DNA of 64,000 bases from Lytechinus pictus (taxonomy: Eukaryota > Echinodermata > Echinoidea > Temnopleuroida > Toxopneustidae). The DNA is taken from positions 64,565,420-64,629,419 of the forward strand of contig NC_087247.1 of assembly GCF_037042905.1 (NCBI RefSeq). Direction: 5' to 3'. This document shows positions 35,401 through 50,400 of this stretch, piece after piece. Numbering within the stretch: position 1 is the first letter of the stretch; each line of letters opens with the position of its first letter. The notes beneath the pieces are model-generated. The model had not been told where the DNA came from. It ran no database searches and saw only the letters and a program-made list of their open reading frames with translations. A program made the position numbers and the translations under genes.

Positions 35401-38400
35401 ATGAGTATTATCAAGGCATAAGACAATTTACCCTGGTAATACAGATCAGTATTATCAACGCATAAGAAAATTTACCCTGGCAATACAAATCAGTATTATC
35501 AAGGCATAATGAACTCAAACTTGACTGACTACAACCTTTTGTGACCCTGTGAGTGTGAGGCTCTCTTGCAATTGTAAAAAGGTGAACTTCTATTAAGGTG
35601 AGCTTCTATTTCTAAACCTACAGAAATCATACGCAAAATTAGAATAAAAATAACAAGAGTCAAGTATGCATTACTCTGACCTAATTTTTTTGGTTAAACT
35701 TTAATGTCACACTGTAACATTCTATGCCTGGGTGTTGTTCTCTGGTTGCATTGTAAACTGCCAGGTGAGATGCATGTAACTTTATTTCATTTCATAATAG
35801 CTGACACTTATTCTAATATTCATCACCTCCACTGACTTAGATACTCAAATACAAACTTCACCAATGAGTCATACAGATCGTGAAGAGTGGTCTTGCATGG
35901 AAATGGGATATTTTCACAGGGTTTGAAGCATTTTTTTTTTTAATATAAATTTTTTGCAAGTTCGCTGAATGAACTTGAACAGTATGAGTTTCAAAGAGAC
36001 ACAAAAGTGGCATCACAAAATGTGCTACGTTTTATATGAAATTAATGTTGGGAAATACTATACCCAAATTCATAGCAGAGAATAATTTTCCTGGCATCAT
36101 ATTGCATTTTGTCCTGTATTCTTTTTAATACTGCTTTATAAATGTCCTATTGTAGGTTTTTAGATAGGACTGTACGTAGGTTTGCTGAAATCCTTTCTCT
36201 GATGAATAAAACTGCTAATCAAAATTTGACAAGTAAAATCATTCCCTGATCAGTGTACATAATTGAAGATACATGATACAATCTGTCATTTTTTCTCCTT
36301 CATGTGATATTTAATCAAGCATCCCTCTTAAATATATAACCATTGATATACATGTATTCTAAATTTGAGTAATAGTAATGAGACATATCCATTTATGAAA
36401 GTAAAACCCCAAAATATATATCAAACAATAAATACCACAAAACAGGATCTAAAGATCTGCTATCGAGTGAAATATAATACATTTCAAATGATCCCTTCCG
36501 CTTTTGACCACATACAGGGTTAAAAAAAGAGTAGTGAAATGGGTAACAACTGTATTTCACATTATCTAATATTGTGGAGACTGACAGGCTGCACAGGGAC
36601 CATTTTTCATGCTTGCCTTCATTTAACCAATTATAATTCACATGGGCTCGTTTGCAACTCAACTCAACAAAGAGAATAGAGATAATGGTAACCCTTCTCC
36701 CTAAAAAAAGCTATAAATCGATAATTCAAAATTTCTCAAATCAGAGCCATTTAAGATATTCTTTATTATGTAATTATGATAACAGAGGGTGACATATTAG
36801 GCACATATCCTTTACTAAAAGGAGGAATTATGATGGGATAGAATGAGGTTGGGTGGGAATATAAGACATGATTACATATGATATTGACTTGTCAAATAGA
36901 AGTCATCATACTCAAATATATGATCATGATCACTTGCAAACTCTGAACAGTCTAAAACTTGATATTGACTTTCATGACTCATATCTCACTACAGCTGCAT
37001 AAAAGAAATCACCCCCCATGGCTCCTACCCTGACCAACAACTGTGTAATAGTATACAAATAGCGAATAGGCTTGAGTGCGATGGTGCTCTATTCAACGAG
37101 GCGTTAGCCGAGTTGAATAGAGCGTTTCTTTCTTTCACCGAATGCAAAATCTCGCACCATTGCACGAATAAGAATATTCGCTATTTGTGTTGTACAAAGC
37201 CTCGGAATTTACCGAAAAAACAAAGAGTTTATCCCTATAGTAATCTATGAAAAGGGAGCAAAAATACCGAAAGCAGAAAGCAAAATCCCACAAGCGCACA
37301 TGACCTTGGGCAGTCTTGCGCATTTAGCCAGCAGGCTTATATGCATATTGCTCATTTTTACTGAGCGCATTTTGGATGGTACGTCTTTTGTGCAACGGTA
37401 CAAATGTTTGACATTCATCCTCCCATTTGCTTGCGTACAACAAGCTAAGTAGGCGTTGTACAATATTTAAATAACAATAAACACAATACCAAATGCTTGA
37501 TTGCATAGCTGTTATTTTTAAGTTTAAGTTGAGTTTATTTCCTATTTTTCTAAACAATACTAGGAATCTATTATTTTGTTCCTCCAGTTTCTTTTACTAC
37601 AAATAATTTTCTTCTATAAACAGCATCCTATATCAAATCATGGAGCTATTACAGAAGGAGAACCATCTTCCAATTCCTCTGTTAATCCTTTGTTATCGCT
37701 TCCTTCGGGCGAAGGAACGATATCTAACATCAATCGGCGAGCCGCCAGGCGAAAGTTAGAGCCCGCTTACATAACGCGATAAGCCCCCTCGTAAAATCTG
37801 AGGTCAGAGATTTTTTGAAGGACCCTGCGAGGCACCGCCATAAACGACGTTCTCCCACATAACTTCCCCCCGAGCTCAGTTTTATTTTAAAATTGAAACA
37901 CGACTTGCTGTTCTTCTAACATCCATATCTCTTCGTACGGATTCCTGATGTACGTCTTTTATGTATGGTTGAACTTCTGAGATGATCCCCTTTGCATACA
38001 TACCAAATACGTCACAATCTGATTTGACTCGACAAAATTACAAACGGAGGAAGTTGAAGATTGGTCATTTTAAGTATGTCTGTCTTTCTTCCGTAGTTAA
38101 ATCTTTCCCTACACGTACCTGTTTTAGAAATTATAATACGGTGAAAAAGCATACTTTGAGCTTAATTTTTATGCAAAGATCATTTGCATGATTACAATGG
38201 CTTTGATAATATAACGACGATTCTGTGGGGCATTTCTCTGGCGATTGTCGCATCATGGAGCACCCTCCGGTGCCCCACGTACTCCTATTTGTGTAAGTTG
38301 AAAGTGAGTGTAATGAATGACGGGAGCTCCGTGCTCGCTCAGCTCTTGTCTCTGGATCGTTTTTGGAAAATAGCAGGGGCCGCGGAGCGAATAAATTTAA

Positions 38401-41400
38401 TTTACAAACCAGTAAAAAGGAGAACAAAGTACAAAAAATTGTTATTCTACATAATAAAGAACTTAAAAATAACATGTTTGGGACCACAAAGAAGTATACC
38501 CAGTTCTGTGTCAGGACGATTCATTTTAAGTTACAACGTCATTTGGAAAAATTTACAAGCGAAGTTTTATAATTTTTAGTACAAAATATAATAATGATTT
38601 AGAAAATATTAGAGAACAAAATAAAAGATGATTACAACTATTGAATTCATATTTTTAGTTTAATCTAAAGAAAAAAAAGAAGGCTTCCAAAATATAAACT
38701 GTCCGGACACCCGACCCCCCCCCTCATTTCTAAAACATTCTATTCTAAATATATTTAGAAACACAAAATATCATTATGATTTTTGTTAGATTATGGGATT
38801 TTTTGTTTGTTTTAAGATTGTACTTTTTTTCTTTCTTTCTTTCATATCCTTTTTTCTTCATCATTCTATCCTTCCTCTTTGCCCCTTTTTTATTCCATCT
38901 ATCTTTATTCCCTATCTTTCTTTCCTGATCTTCTCTCTCTGTTCATTTTTCTTTCTTTCCTTCTTTGTCTTACTCTCCTTCCTTTTTTCCCTTCATTTTT
39001 TCTTTCCTTAAACTTTTCTTTGCTTCCTTCTCCCTTTTCTTTTCGTACTTTCTCTCCTTCCATTATTTTCTCTATTTTTATTCTCTCCTCCCTTTATTTT
39101 TTCCTCCCTCTCTTTCATCCTTTCTTTCTTTCATTCTTTATTTTATTTTTTCCTTCTACTTTGTGTCCTTTTTTCTTTCTTTCCCTCCCTCCCTTCCTTC
39201 CTGTTTTTCTTCTTTCTTTATTTCTTTCTTTCTTTCAAAGAATGAAGGAAACATTTTTCTTTTATTCGTTCTTTCTTTCCTCCTCCTTTTTTCTTGCTTC
39301 TTTTTTCTTTTCTCTCCCTTATGTTTTCTTTCACACATCTTCCCTTCCTTCTTTTCTTTTTCTTTCCTTCTTAATTCATTTCAAAGAATGACAGAAACGT
39401 TTTTTTTTTTTTTCCCTTAATTTTCCCCTTCATTTTTTATTTCTTTCCGTTCTCAATTCAACTCTTTTCTTTCGCCTTTTCATTCCCTCCTTCATTCTCA
39501 CCCCCCCTTCCAATTCTGTAATTTTTTTCCCAAGTCGAACACCGTGTAGCCTCCTTTGTTGATCTTCTTTTTAAGACCTGGCTCCGTCGATCCGCTCATG
39601 CAGCGTACTTTGTCGATTGTCCCGTATTTCTATTTGTGAAATCTGGACACCCTACATTCAGCTGGTTCCAAAACCAGATTTTTGTCTTCGAAATCATGAG
39701 CTGCCATGTTTGCATAAAATTCGTGAAGCCGATGTGAAATGCATTATGGGTGAAAACGCGACTGCGCAAGCGCAAACCCGAGCTGTCGACCGCGTCGATC
39801 AACTTTCCTTATCTGATTTACGAGCGGCCTGTGTAATGCGCCGTGAGGGACCCTGCTGAGAGGGGATTAGCGGTGCCGCGCATGGGGCAAAGCGTTTGAG
39901 AGAGTCAGATCTCCTTCTGTTAATAGCTCTATGATCAAATGTTACGACATGTATGTGTAGAGGGCCTATTAGTATTAGGTTACAACCCAATGTAATAACA
40001 AGTGGAACGCCTCTGGCAGTCTCGCCTGCATTACGCGATTTAATATAGCATAATATAGCAGCAGTGCTAACTTTGAAAACAACTGTAAGATAATCATTCA
40101 CAAAAACACCATTCATATAATGACATAATACCACGTTCATTGACCATAGATGACATTTGAACGGTGACTTAAGACTTGTCAACTACACCCATGTCCACAT
40201 TTCATTCACTCTATCCATAAACTTTCAAAGTTATGATGGCAATTCAACAATACCCCCAACAAGGCCAAAGTTCATTGACCTTAAATGACCTTTGACCATG
40301 GTCATGTGACCTGAAACTCGAACAGGATGTTCAGTGATACTCGATTACACTTATGTCCAAGTTTTATGAACTAGATCCATAAACCTTCAGAGTTAGGATG
40401 GTAATTTAACAAAGACCCCCAACACTGCCAAAGTTCATTGACCTTATATGACCATTGACCATGGTCATGTGACCTGAAACTCGCACAGGATATTCAGTGG
40501 TACTTGATTAACCTAATGTCCAAGTTTCATGAACTAGATCCATAAATTTTCAAAGTTATAATAATAATAATAATAATAATAATACAGGTATATTTACCCA
40601 GGGAAGCCGCTTCAGTTCCGAAAACTATTCTCCCAGCGGGCCCTGCTATTATGTTATGAAGATAATTCAACAAATACCCCCAACTTGGCCGAAGTTCATT
40701 GACCCTAAATGACCATTGACCTTGGTCATGTGACCTGAAACTCAGGAAGGATGTTCACTAATACTTGATTAACCTTATGTCCAAGTTTCATGAACTAGAT
40801 CCATAAATTTTCAAAGTTATGATAGTAATTCAACAAATACCCCCAACTTGACCAAAGTTCATTGACCCTAAATGACCTTTGACCTCGGTCATGTGACCTG
40901 AAACTCGAGCAGGATGTTCACTAATACTTGATTAACCTTATGCCCAAGTTTCATGAATTAGGTCCATATACTTTTTAAGTTATGATGTCATTTCAAAAAC
41001 TTAACCTTCGGTTAAGATTTTGAAAATAATTCTCCCAACATGGTCTAAGTTCATTGACCCTAAATGACCTTTGACCTTAGTCATGTGACCTGAAACTCAG
41101 GCAGGATGTTCAGTAATACTTGATTAACCTTATGTCCAAGTTTCATGAACTAGGTCCATATACTTTTTAAGTTATGATGTCATTTCAAAAACTTAACCTT
41201 AGGTTAAGATTTGATGTTGATGCCGCCGCCGCCGTCGGAAAAGCGGCGCCTATAGTCTCGCTCTGCTATGCAGGCGAGACAAAAAGGCAGGAAGGATTTC
41301 AAAGATAAAAAGAAGTTTCTAAGTTACAATAAACGTAGACATGCTTCTTGATTTCGATTTAGAACTTTATGCTCCATGATTAGAGAAAACAGTGTACATG

Positions 41401-44400
41401 TGGCACTTCATTTTACAATCGGTTTCTCATAATCTTAATTTCATGGACTCTTCATGAACCCCACAAGTTTATTTTGTCATTTCTCTCCTTTTAAAACTAT
41501 TAAATTCTCAACAGAAATGCTGTAATTTCCTTGAAATGGTTGAGAGAAAGAGAGAGAAAAGAGAAACAAAAGAAGAAATAAACATATATTTCATACAAAA
41601 ACTGAAATAGTTCAATTTTTCTCAGGTCCTCCATTGGAATTGACACATGTCTTTCTTGTTATAAATACCACTTTGAGTACTTTAACAGAAACCATTTAGT
41701 ACAGAAGAGTTGATCACCCAAATCACAAATTTCTTTCTTACGATTGTGCTGGCTAAATGTTCCATGAAAATATGCTTGATACGCATAACAAGATAAAGAT
41801 AATTCAACCATGAACATGCCTTTCTTTCTCTCTCTTACATACAGCATACATAGGTCGATAGCCTAATTGCATTTCAAAGTGCATAAAAAATATGTACGGT
41901 AAGCACCATGCTAAAGTGAAACCTATTTCAGAATGAACTTAGTTGATCTGGCACACTATGATAAGTCCCTGGACACCCCGCCCACATCAAACGTTTCCGG
42001 GCTGGTAAATTGGCAACATTATTGCTGCATTACATCAGCAAATATTGTGGTTATGATAATAGTTCTAAGAAACATTCCAAGATGTATCGAAAAGAAAGCT
42101 GAATACTTTGTGTGGGGATCTTCTGGTATCTTTGTATTTTACTCTATGATTTCTCTCTGCTTGAAAACACAGTAGAGAAAATATCCAGTCTCTGATTAAT
42201 CCTAACTAGATATAAACTCAGTTATAGTATGGCCCTCTAAATTCAACACCTTCCCATAATACCATCTCAAAAAAGGATGAGAATATCTATCTTGTGTACA
42301 CATCCATCAGATAATTAAATCTCTTTACTCAGCATAATCACACAATCATTATGTACTTGTTCTTGATAACACATTAGGTGGTTTCAAACCGCCTCGATCA
42401 CAAGAATCCCCGTTAAATTACGAGAACATTTACATGCTAAAAAACCCTAGATAATTATTCCTGCATTTAGACCGCCCCGAAACACACTCTTTGGGGAAAT
42501 TTCTCGAAGTTATGAACATGCGCAGTCTTGTCTGGTAGCAGACGAAGAAGTGCGCGCTTTTAAGCGGTACGATCGGGGGACGGCTGGGGCGGGAAATCCG
42601 CCTGCGGCCGGTGTAGCTCTAGCACGTACTAACTATACTCGATCGTACGCGCAAATCATAATTTTGTTCCCTTGATCATCTGCAATTGCACTAGATTTCT
42701 CTCCACATTGAAATTAAGGCCTTGGTGGCCTCCTCACTCCAGTGCGATGTCATCTGGTATGTAAATGTAGAATACCGGTAAATATCACCTTTAATTCGTA
42801 AAACTATTTTTTAAAGAAGAATCAACTGCCAAGTCAAAGTCAAATCCCGGGTCACGTCGCATGAAAAGTGTACATATGTTTATCGCTGCATATGCACTGG
42901 CGCTGGCTTGCTCGTAGGCCTCGCATCAGCTAGCCTCGCATATCCATGCATATCGAACAGCGCGGGCTATGAACCGGAAATTCACTTATCGCGGTGATCG
43001 ATGGGATACAAGTTCCCGTAGTTTGCTTTCAGATTGCCAAAGTACCCACGACCTTGGAAAAATTCCCGCGAAAGTTCTCGTAATTTCGCCAAGTACCTAC
43101 TATTTAGCGGGTATTTTCTTTCGGGGATATTACGCGTAGTTTGCTTTCACATTACCAAAATACCTGGTATTTTCTGATCGGGGTAAATTTCCCTATCAGA
43201 GAAAACCTGGAACTGACGTTCTTCGAGGCGGTCTGAAACCACCTATTGTGTGCCTTCAATGCTTTATAAATTAGATGTGTGATATTGAAAGAAAAAAAGA
43301 CAAAACTATTGTGCCTGAGACCCATTTATTGTGTCCTATATTTGATAGCCTATCAATCATTTCAACATTTTTTAACCCCTCCTTTATTTGACTTTACTAT
43401 ATAAATATGGTTACATTGCTTACTTTTACTTTCCGTAGTCATATTTGAAATGACACATTTTATAGGAATATACATTTGTATGATGTTGGAGCAAACATCC
43501 CTGAACAGTACTTTTTAAATATCAGAAATGGACCTTGCTTCCATGTACTTTAACAAGATCATTAAGCACTTGATAACTTTCCAGAGAATATTTAGGACAT
43601 GAGGTTATTCATTTGTGTCTATAGTATCAGCAGATTTTTCAGAGAAGTCTTACAGATGACTGATGTTTTTGTTCTTTTTGATAGATTTTATAAGCACAAA
43701 TATGAAAAGTTGAGATATGGATGGGAGGCTACAGCAAACAAATTTTACTGAGTTTCTATTATCAAGCATGCTGTTGTGCACATTGTTGCAGAATCAATTG
43801 TTAAATATTTAATTATACTAGCTCAGGTGCTGTTTTATGATCTAAACTTTGATTTCTTTATCAGACAAAAGCAGGTACCGAATATCACAACAATAAATGA
43901 TCCAAATAGAAATTCAAATATATTTCTTCTATTGAAACTATCTCATGCTAAAAGGTTTGAAAAGAGGAAAGAAATGCAAGTCGAGGTAAAGTGGGATTTT
44001 TTACGGAGATTAACTATACCACTTTTTTTAGACAGATGTGATGGGGGGGGGGGGGGGATGAGAGAGGCAGAGAGAAAGAGAAGGAGAAGAAGGGGGAGAC
44101 TGTATAATGAAAGGAATATGGTTGAAATGTTTCAGCCACCTCCAATCATGACCAAAATAGTGACAGTAACAGGTTCATTGTGCTGGGCCAGATAGAATGA
44201 TGAAAGAAGGCAGGGAATGGTAGTGTCAGCCCTCTCATAAAAGATAGGTCAGAGATCATATCCAAAATATGCAAGGGTTTTATGAGTTTTCAGAACTTCA
44301 ACTTGATGATTGTAAGAGAGGAAACTTTACAGGAAAAACATCCTTTCACGAAAGTTGTTTGTGCTTCCTTACACTGGCAAAGTGCTGGTACGCAAGCAGG

Positions 44401-47400
44401 ATAAAATGTGTTTTAATACCTATGTTATTAATGCAAAAAGGAAGAGCATACAGAATAGAGCTTGAGTTTCTCAACAGTATCCCAAATCACAAAATATTTG
44501 GAGTTTCCACTAACCTGCAATTATGTGGAAATCTTTCTTAAATTATTATAATTATTATCATTATCCCGAGCCAACAAATTTTCTTACATCCATTATCTTT
44601 TGTGACCAAACTTTTCAACATAGCCCAGAATGTATGCATACAGTCACTTACAACAATACTGATAAAATGCAAATTGAATAAATTCACAAAACTTCAAAAT
44701 GAGCCAATGCATTAAAAAATGTCATTTTTTTGGTATTCTTGCAAACACCAATATCACCTGATAATTTCAGAGATAATGGTTCTTCTTTTACACATTAAAA
44801 GGTTCATGCTTTCAAGGTGTATGTTTCAAAAACGCATTACAAATTTTAAGAAATAAAAGAACCCATTGTGAAATTGCATTCTCAGTGGAAGGGAAAGTTC
44901 AGCAAGTAAGCACTTTGGGTCCTGCTGTACATTAGCACTCAATTCTACATGGCCTTGACTAGTAATATGGTACAGTAATCCTGCCAGATTTCAATACATC
45001 ATGCAGGATTGTCATACATTGTAGGCAAAATGCCAAAAAATTCATGACAAGGGTAAGAAATATTATCCATAGATTAAAATTGATTACTATCTGAATGACA
45101 TCAAACCTACTGTTATCATTTTAAAAGGGAAGAGTCAAGCATCATTGAAATATCAAAGGTGAAACTCAACTTGGAAATGGTCATGGACAAAAGCTTCAAA
45201 TAAGCAACATAAGGGACTAAATTTCAATCATATTCCTACTATCTATTACAGTGGCAATACTCAATTTCTGGCAAAATTGTTAGAAGTAGGGGCTACATCT
45301 CTTTATTATTATATCCATTTATGATTTATCCCTACTATTTTAGTTACCCATCTTTTTAAGTAATCATCTTTTAATTCCAAGCCCCCCCCCCAAAAAAAAA
45401 AACAACTTCTAGGTGGCAATGGAATGAGGTGATCTAAATTTTGTGATTCCTGTGTCCTTCATTTTTCCACACTTTCTCTTATGAAAGTCTAAAGGCATAG
45501 GCAAGAATCTTTCCTGCATCGATATTAATTTGTTGTATATATATCATAGTAGGGAAAATGACTAAATTAAGAGTAGTTATAAACTGTAACATGATCCCTT
45601 TACACTGTTATTTAGTGTGAATAAGGTCTTTTAGGGAATCACAGATCAATTCTGATTTGGGGGTCAATCACTCTTATGCCTCCTGTTTTTGTTTTTGAAG
45701 TAAAATAAAGGAGGTCCCACATAAAATCTAATGGAGAGAGTCTGATATAACACTGACTAGCTGACAGGAAATCAAGCTAGGGATATCATATCTGCCAGCT
45801 TTAACTGATAGTCATTTCCTGTGTTAGTTCCAACGAATAGAACTGATGAAAAAATTTGGCATATACCATGCATCAACATCTCAATCACTCAGTCAATATA
45901 AATATAAAACAAAATCAAAGTTTTTAAAGCAAGGAACAAGAGATAAACAAGAAATGAAGATCAAAGAGCTCCATACATTTATCAACAGCAATAAAGGCTT
46001 TTAAGAAAAATATTTGAAAATTCATGTCATACATTCATTTAATTCTATTTAAACACAGTAATGAGCTTCAGCCAATAGCTGTTTAGCAGGTCAATAAAAA
46101 AAATAGATAGGGGAAAAATATTTTTTTATGGAAATGACACAGACCAATATAGAACACTTCCTGATATTCATAAGAAAATAATAATGAATGAATGTGAGAG
46201 GTATCAAAATAAAAGAATGAAGAAAAACAAGTGGAACATCTCTAGCAGTCTCGCCTGCATTACGCAAATTGCGCGGACTTTGAAAACAACTACTGAATAA
46301 TAATTCGCAAAAGAAATCATTCATATGATAATAAAATACTATGTCCATTACCCAAAATGACCTTTGACCTTGATCATATGACTCAAGACAATCATTCATA
46401 CTTGATTACCCTTATGTCTATGTTTCAAGAACTAGATCCATAAAGTTATTAAGTTATGATGACAATTACACAAATACCCCCAATATTAAAGGTCAAGTCC
46501 ACCTCAGAAAAATGTTGATTTTAATCAATAGAGAAAAATCAGACAAGCACAATGCTGAAAATTTCATCAAAATCGGATGTAAAATAAGAAAGTTGTGACA
46601 TTTCAAAGTTTCGCTTATTTTTAACAAAATATTTATATGAACGAGCCAGTTACATCCAAATGAGAGAGTCGATGATGTCACTCACTCACTATTTCTTTTG
46701 ATTTTTATTGTTTGAATTATACAATATTTCAATTTTTACGAATTTGACGATTAGGACCTCCTAGCCTGAAGCACAACATGTTAAAATAATGGAATTCCAC
46801 ATGTTCAGGGAGGAATGCAACTTCATTTCACATGACAATGACGAGAAAATAAAAATATTTCATATTTCATATAATAAAATACAAAAGAAATAGTGAGTGA
46901 GTGATGTCATCAGTTCCTCATTTGCATACCGACCGAGATGTGCATATAACTGTTTTGTGAAATGAAGCTAAACTTAAAAATGCCATAACTTTCTTATTTT
47001 ACATCTGATTTTGAAGAAATTTTCAGTGTTATGCTTGTTGAATTTTTCTCTTTTTATTCAAATCAAGTTTTTGTTGGGGTGGACTTGTCCTTTAACAAAG
47101 TTCATTGATCCTAAATGACCTTTGACCTTGGTCATGTGACGCACAGGATATTCAGGGATACTTGATGCTCTTATGTCCAAGTTTCATCTATAAAATTTTA
47201 TGACAATTCCACAAATAACGCCAACATGGTCAAAGTTTGTTGACCCTAAATGACCTTTGACATTTGTCATGTGACTTAAAACTCAGGCAAGGTCTTCAGT
47301 GATGCACCATTCCCCCTATGTCCAGGTTTCATGAACTTGATCTATACGCAACAAAAAAGTAAGTCCCCCCCTTAAACAAACATCCATAATTTCCGAACCA

Positions 47401-50400
47401 CTGGGAGTTTTTCATATATACACAACAAAAAAGTAAGTCCCCCCTAAATCAAATTGCTGTAACTTTTGAACAGAATTATTTTGAGATATGATATTTCGTA
47501 GATAGTTTTCTGCACTCATTAGGCAACTCCTGGGGAAAAATGAGATTGATCGGTGGAGTCATGCATGAGTAATTAAAGATTGAATTAAAAATGACCATTT
47601 TTGAAAGTCACAAGAGTCGTTTTTCTGATTGTGCAAATACAAAGTTGGGCAAAAGTTGTTTTTAGGTGAACTTATGGTGTTAATGCTGTTTTACTATCCA
47701 TCATTTAGCCACTCCACACACAATTTTGATATCGTATGTTCATGGTTGAGTGAGCACAATATTGCAGGGGCCGCGGAAGCGGGTTGGGGTGGGGGGGGGC
47801 TCAGCCCCCACTTTTTTCCAAAAGCATGTAAAAAAATGTAAAAATTACCATACGATTGTGATTTTGTGCATGGTCAGCCCCCTCCCCCACTTTTGGCTCA
47901 GCCCCTCCCCCACACTTTGAAAACCGTTCCGCGGCCCCTGTATTGTGACGTATCATCATAGGGTTTTTCGGTAGTATCCTCTACAACTTGTTAGGTCATA
48001 TTAAAATTTGAAATGTTGGTGGCTCCCCCGATTATAGACCCCTCCCCCATTTTAAAATTCTGGATCCACCACTGATTTGTCCATAAATTAAACTGATCAT
48101 GAGAAAGTGTTAAGAAAAGAATACATTTATGCAGTATAAAGAATATTCATTCCTAAGTTTCGAATGTGCTCGCTCAACCATGAAAATTTTAAAAGTTCGG
48201 AAAGTGTGTGCATGGTGATATAAATGATGGATGATAAAAACAATAGCAATTAAAGTCACATTTGAAACCGAATTTGCCCCCAATATTCACCTTATTACCC
48301 TTTAAAATGAGTCTGTGACATTGAAAATACACATTTTCCCACTTTGATGCGTGCTCACTCATCCATAAATGAACAAATCGATTTCATTTTTGCACAGAAT
48401 TCTGCCGATAGGTTGATAAACATTACTGCCAAATGACATTGCTAAAAACAGCCTTGAAAAAAAGTTCCACCATATTGAATAAGGGGTTACTTATTCTTAA
48501 ACATATGCACCCATAATGTACACACGTCTATGAGAGAGGAAGTCAAATTTTTAACAAATTTGAAATGAGGGTTTGTTTCATGGACGGTTTTTGTTACTTC
48601 TGCCAACAGTTATTTCATGAAACTTCGCACATGGCTTCAGAGTAACACTATCCAAAAGGCGCGCACACCAAAATAACAATTCGATACGGCACAGAGTGGG
48701 GCCAAGGCCTTAAACTTTCTTCTCATTTGCATAATTTTTGAATATTTTGTGCTCACTGATGCATTAAACATCGGGATTTTCATAACAATCAAATCAAATG
48801 AACCATGCAAGGAGGTTTGTGACAGATATCCATAGTTACAAATTGCATTTTTTCCAATAACGTAAAAAAGAGCTAATCACATTCCACATGTTCATTCAAG
48901 CGTGAATGTTTAATTAAACGCCTTTGAATCATTGAAGCATGTTAATTGGTCATGAACATAACAAAAAAGTTGATAAAAGATCAGTTTCAGTTACCAAAAT
49001 GAAACAATACTTGCCTATGATATTTGAAAATCGTATTTTTTGTTTTCAATAAATGTTCATTGAACCGTGAAACGATGAATATTGCTGAAAATACTCTTCC
49101 CAAAAATAACTGTCATCATATTCTATCATTTTTATTGATAAAAATGTGTAAAAAATCTAATTTTAGCAAACTTTGACTTGTGTTTATTCAACCGTGAAAT
49201 TTAGCGAAAAAAGTTGTATCGTCTTTTGGAAAGTACCTTTTACAAGCCTTCTGACTCTTTTTCATGATGAGAATGTAGAATCATTTCCAATAAAATGGAA
49301 TCAAAGTCATGATATTTGGCTTGTGACTTTTGAAAAGTGACATTTTTGCCTTCTGACGGTGCTCACTGAAGCATGACGTAAAATTAGTCCATAACATTTA
49401 CTCAGAGGGTAGCTTATAAAATTACCTATACGCTCATGTGAAAATATATTGAAAACTCGCATTGGTTCGGAAATTATTGATGTTTGTTTAAGGGGGGACT
49501 TACTTTTTTTGTTGTGTATATTTTTTACATGAGCGTGTAGGTAATTTTATAAGCTACCCTCTGAGTGAATGTTTCAGTTTTATTGGAACGAATTTCACAT
49601 TCTCATCATGAAAAATCATCAGAAGGCTTGTAAAAGGTACTTTCTAAAAGACGATACAACCTTTTTTTCCTAAATTTCATGGTTGAATAAACACAAGTCA
49701 AAATTTGCTATAATTGGATTTTGAACACATTTCTATCAATAAAAATGATCGAATATAATGACAGATATTTTGGGGGAAAGTATCTTCAACAATATTCATC
49801 ATTTCATGGTTCAATGAACATTTAATGAAAACAAAAAATATGATTTTCAAATATCATAGGCAAGTATCATTTCCTTTTGGGACCTGAAATTATCTTATGA
49901 ACTTATTTTGGTTATGTTCATGACCAATTATCAATTATCATGCTTCAATGATTCAAAGGCGTTAAATTAAACATTCACGCTTGAATGAACATGTGGAATG
50001 TGAATAGTTTTGTATGCTATTGAATAAAATGCAATTGCTAACTATGGATATCTGTCACAAACCTTGCATAGTTCATTTGATTTGATTTTTATGTAAATCC
50101 TGATGTCTAATGCTTCAGTGAGCACACAATATTAGAAAATTATGCAAATGAGAAGAAAGTTCTAAGGCCTTGGCCCCACTCTGTGTCGTATCGAATTGTC
50201 ATTTGGGTGTGCTCACATTTTGGATAGTGTCACACTGAAGCCATGTGCAAAGTTTAATAAAAAATGTTGGCAGAAGTAACAGAAACTGTCCATGAAACAA
50301 ACCCTCATTTCATTATTGTTAAAATTTTGATTTCCTCTCTCATAGACATTGGGTGATTTGGGTCAGAAGCATAAAAAGTAGAAATTGCTTTTGCTTGATT

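Noticed and set aside
35331..35506. CRISPR-like array
   Set aside because: The repeats are head-to-tail without spacers, and the genome is animal.
36393..36662. 89-residue minus frame on the ASZ1 strand
   Set aside because: It does not resemble any ASZ1 segment, and the exon chain is complete in phase without it.
37576..37782. 68-residue + frame with GC-richer codons as a possible gene fragment
   Set aside because: No known motif and no splice support; left as unclassified.
37681..37860. tRNA or other structured RNA in the GC-richer patch
   Set aside because: No cloverleaf with TTCNANNC-type T-loop and paired acceptor could be drawn.
38793..39420. Phe/Leu/Ser-rich frames of up to 170 residues
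   Set aside because: Same reason: pyrimidine-tract composition.
43776..44541. Frames of 139 and 90 residues in the large intron
   Set aside because: No recognisable domain, A/G-rich low-complexity segment in the first, and no supporting splice context.
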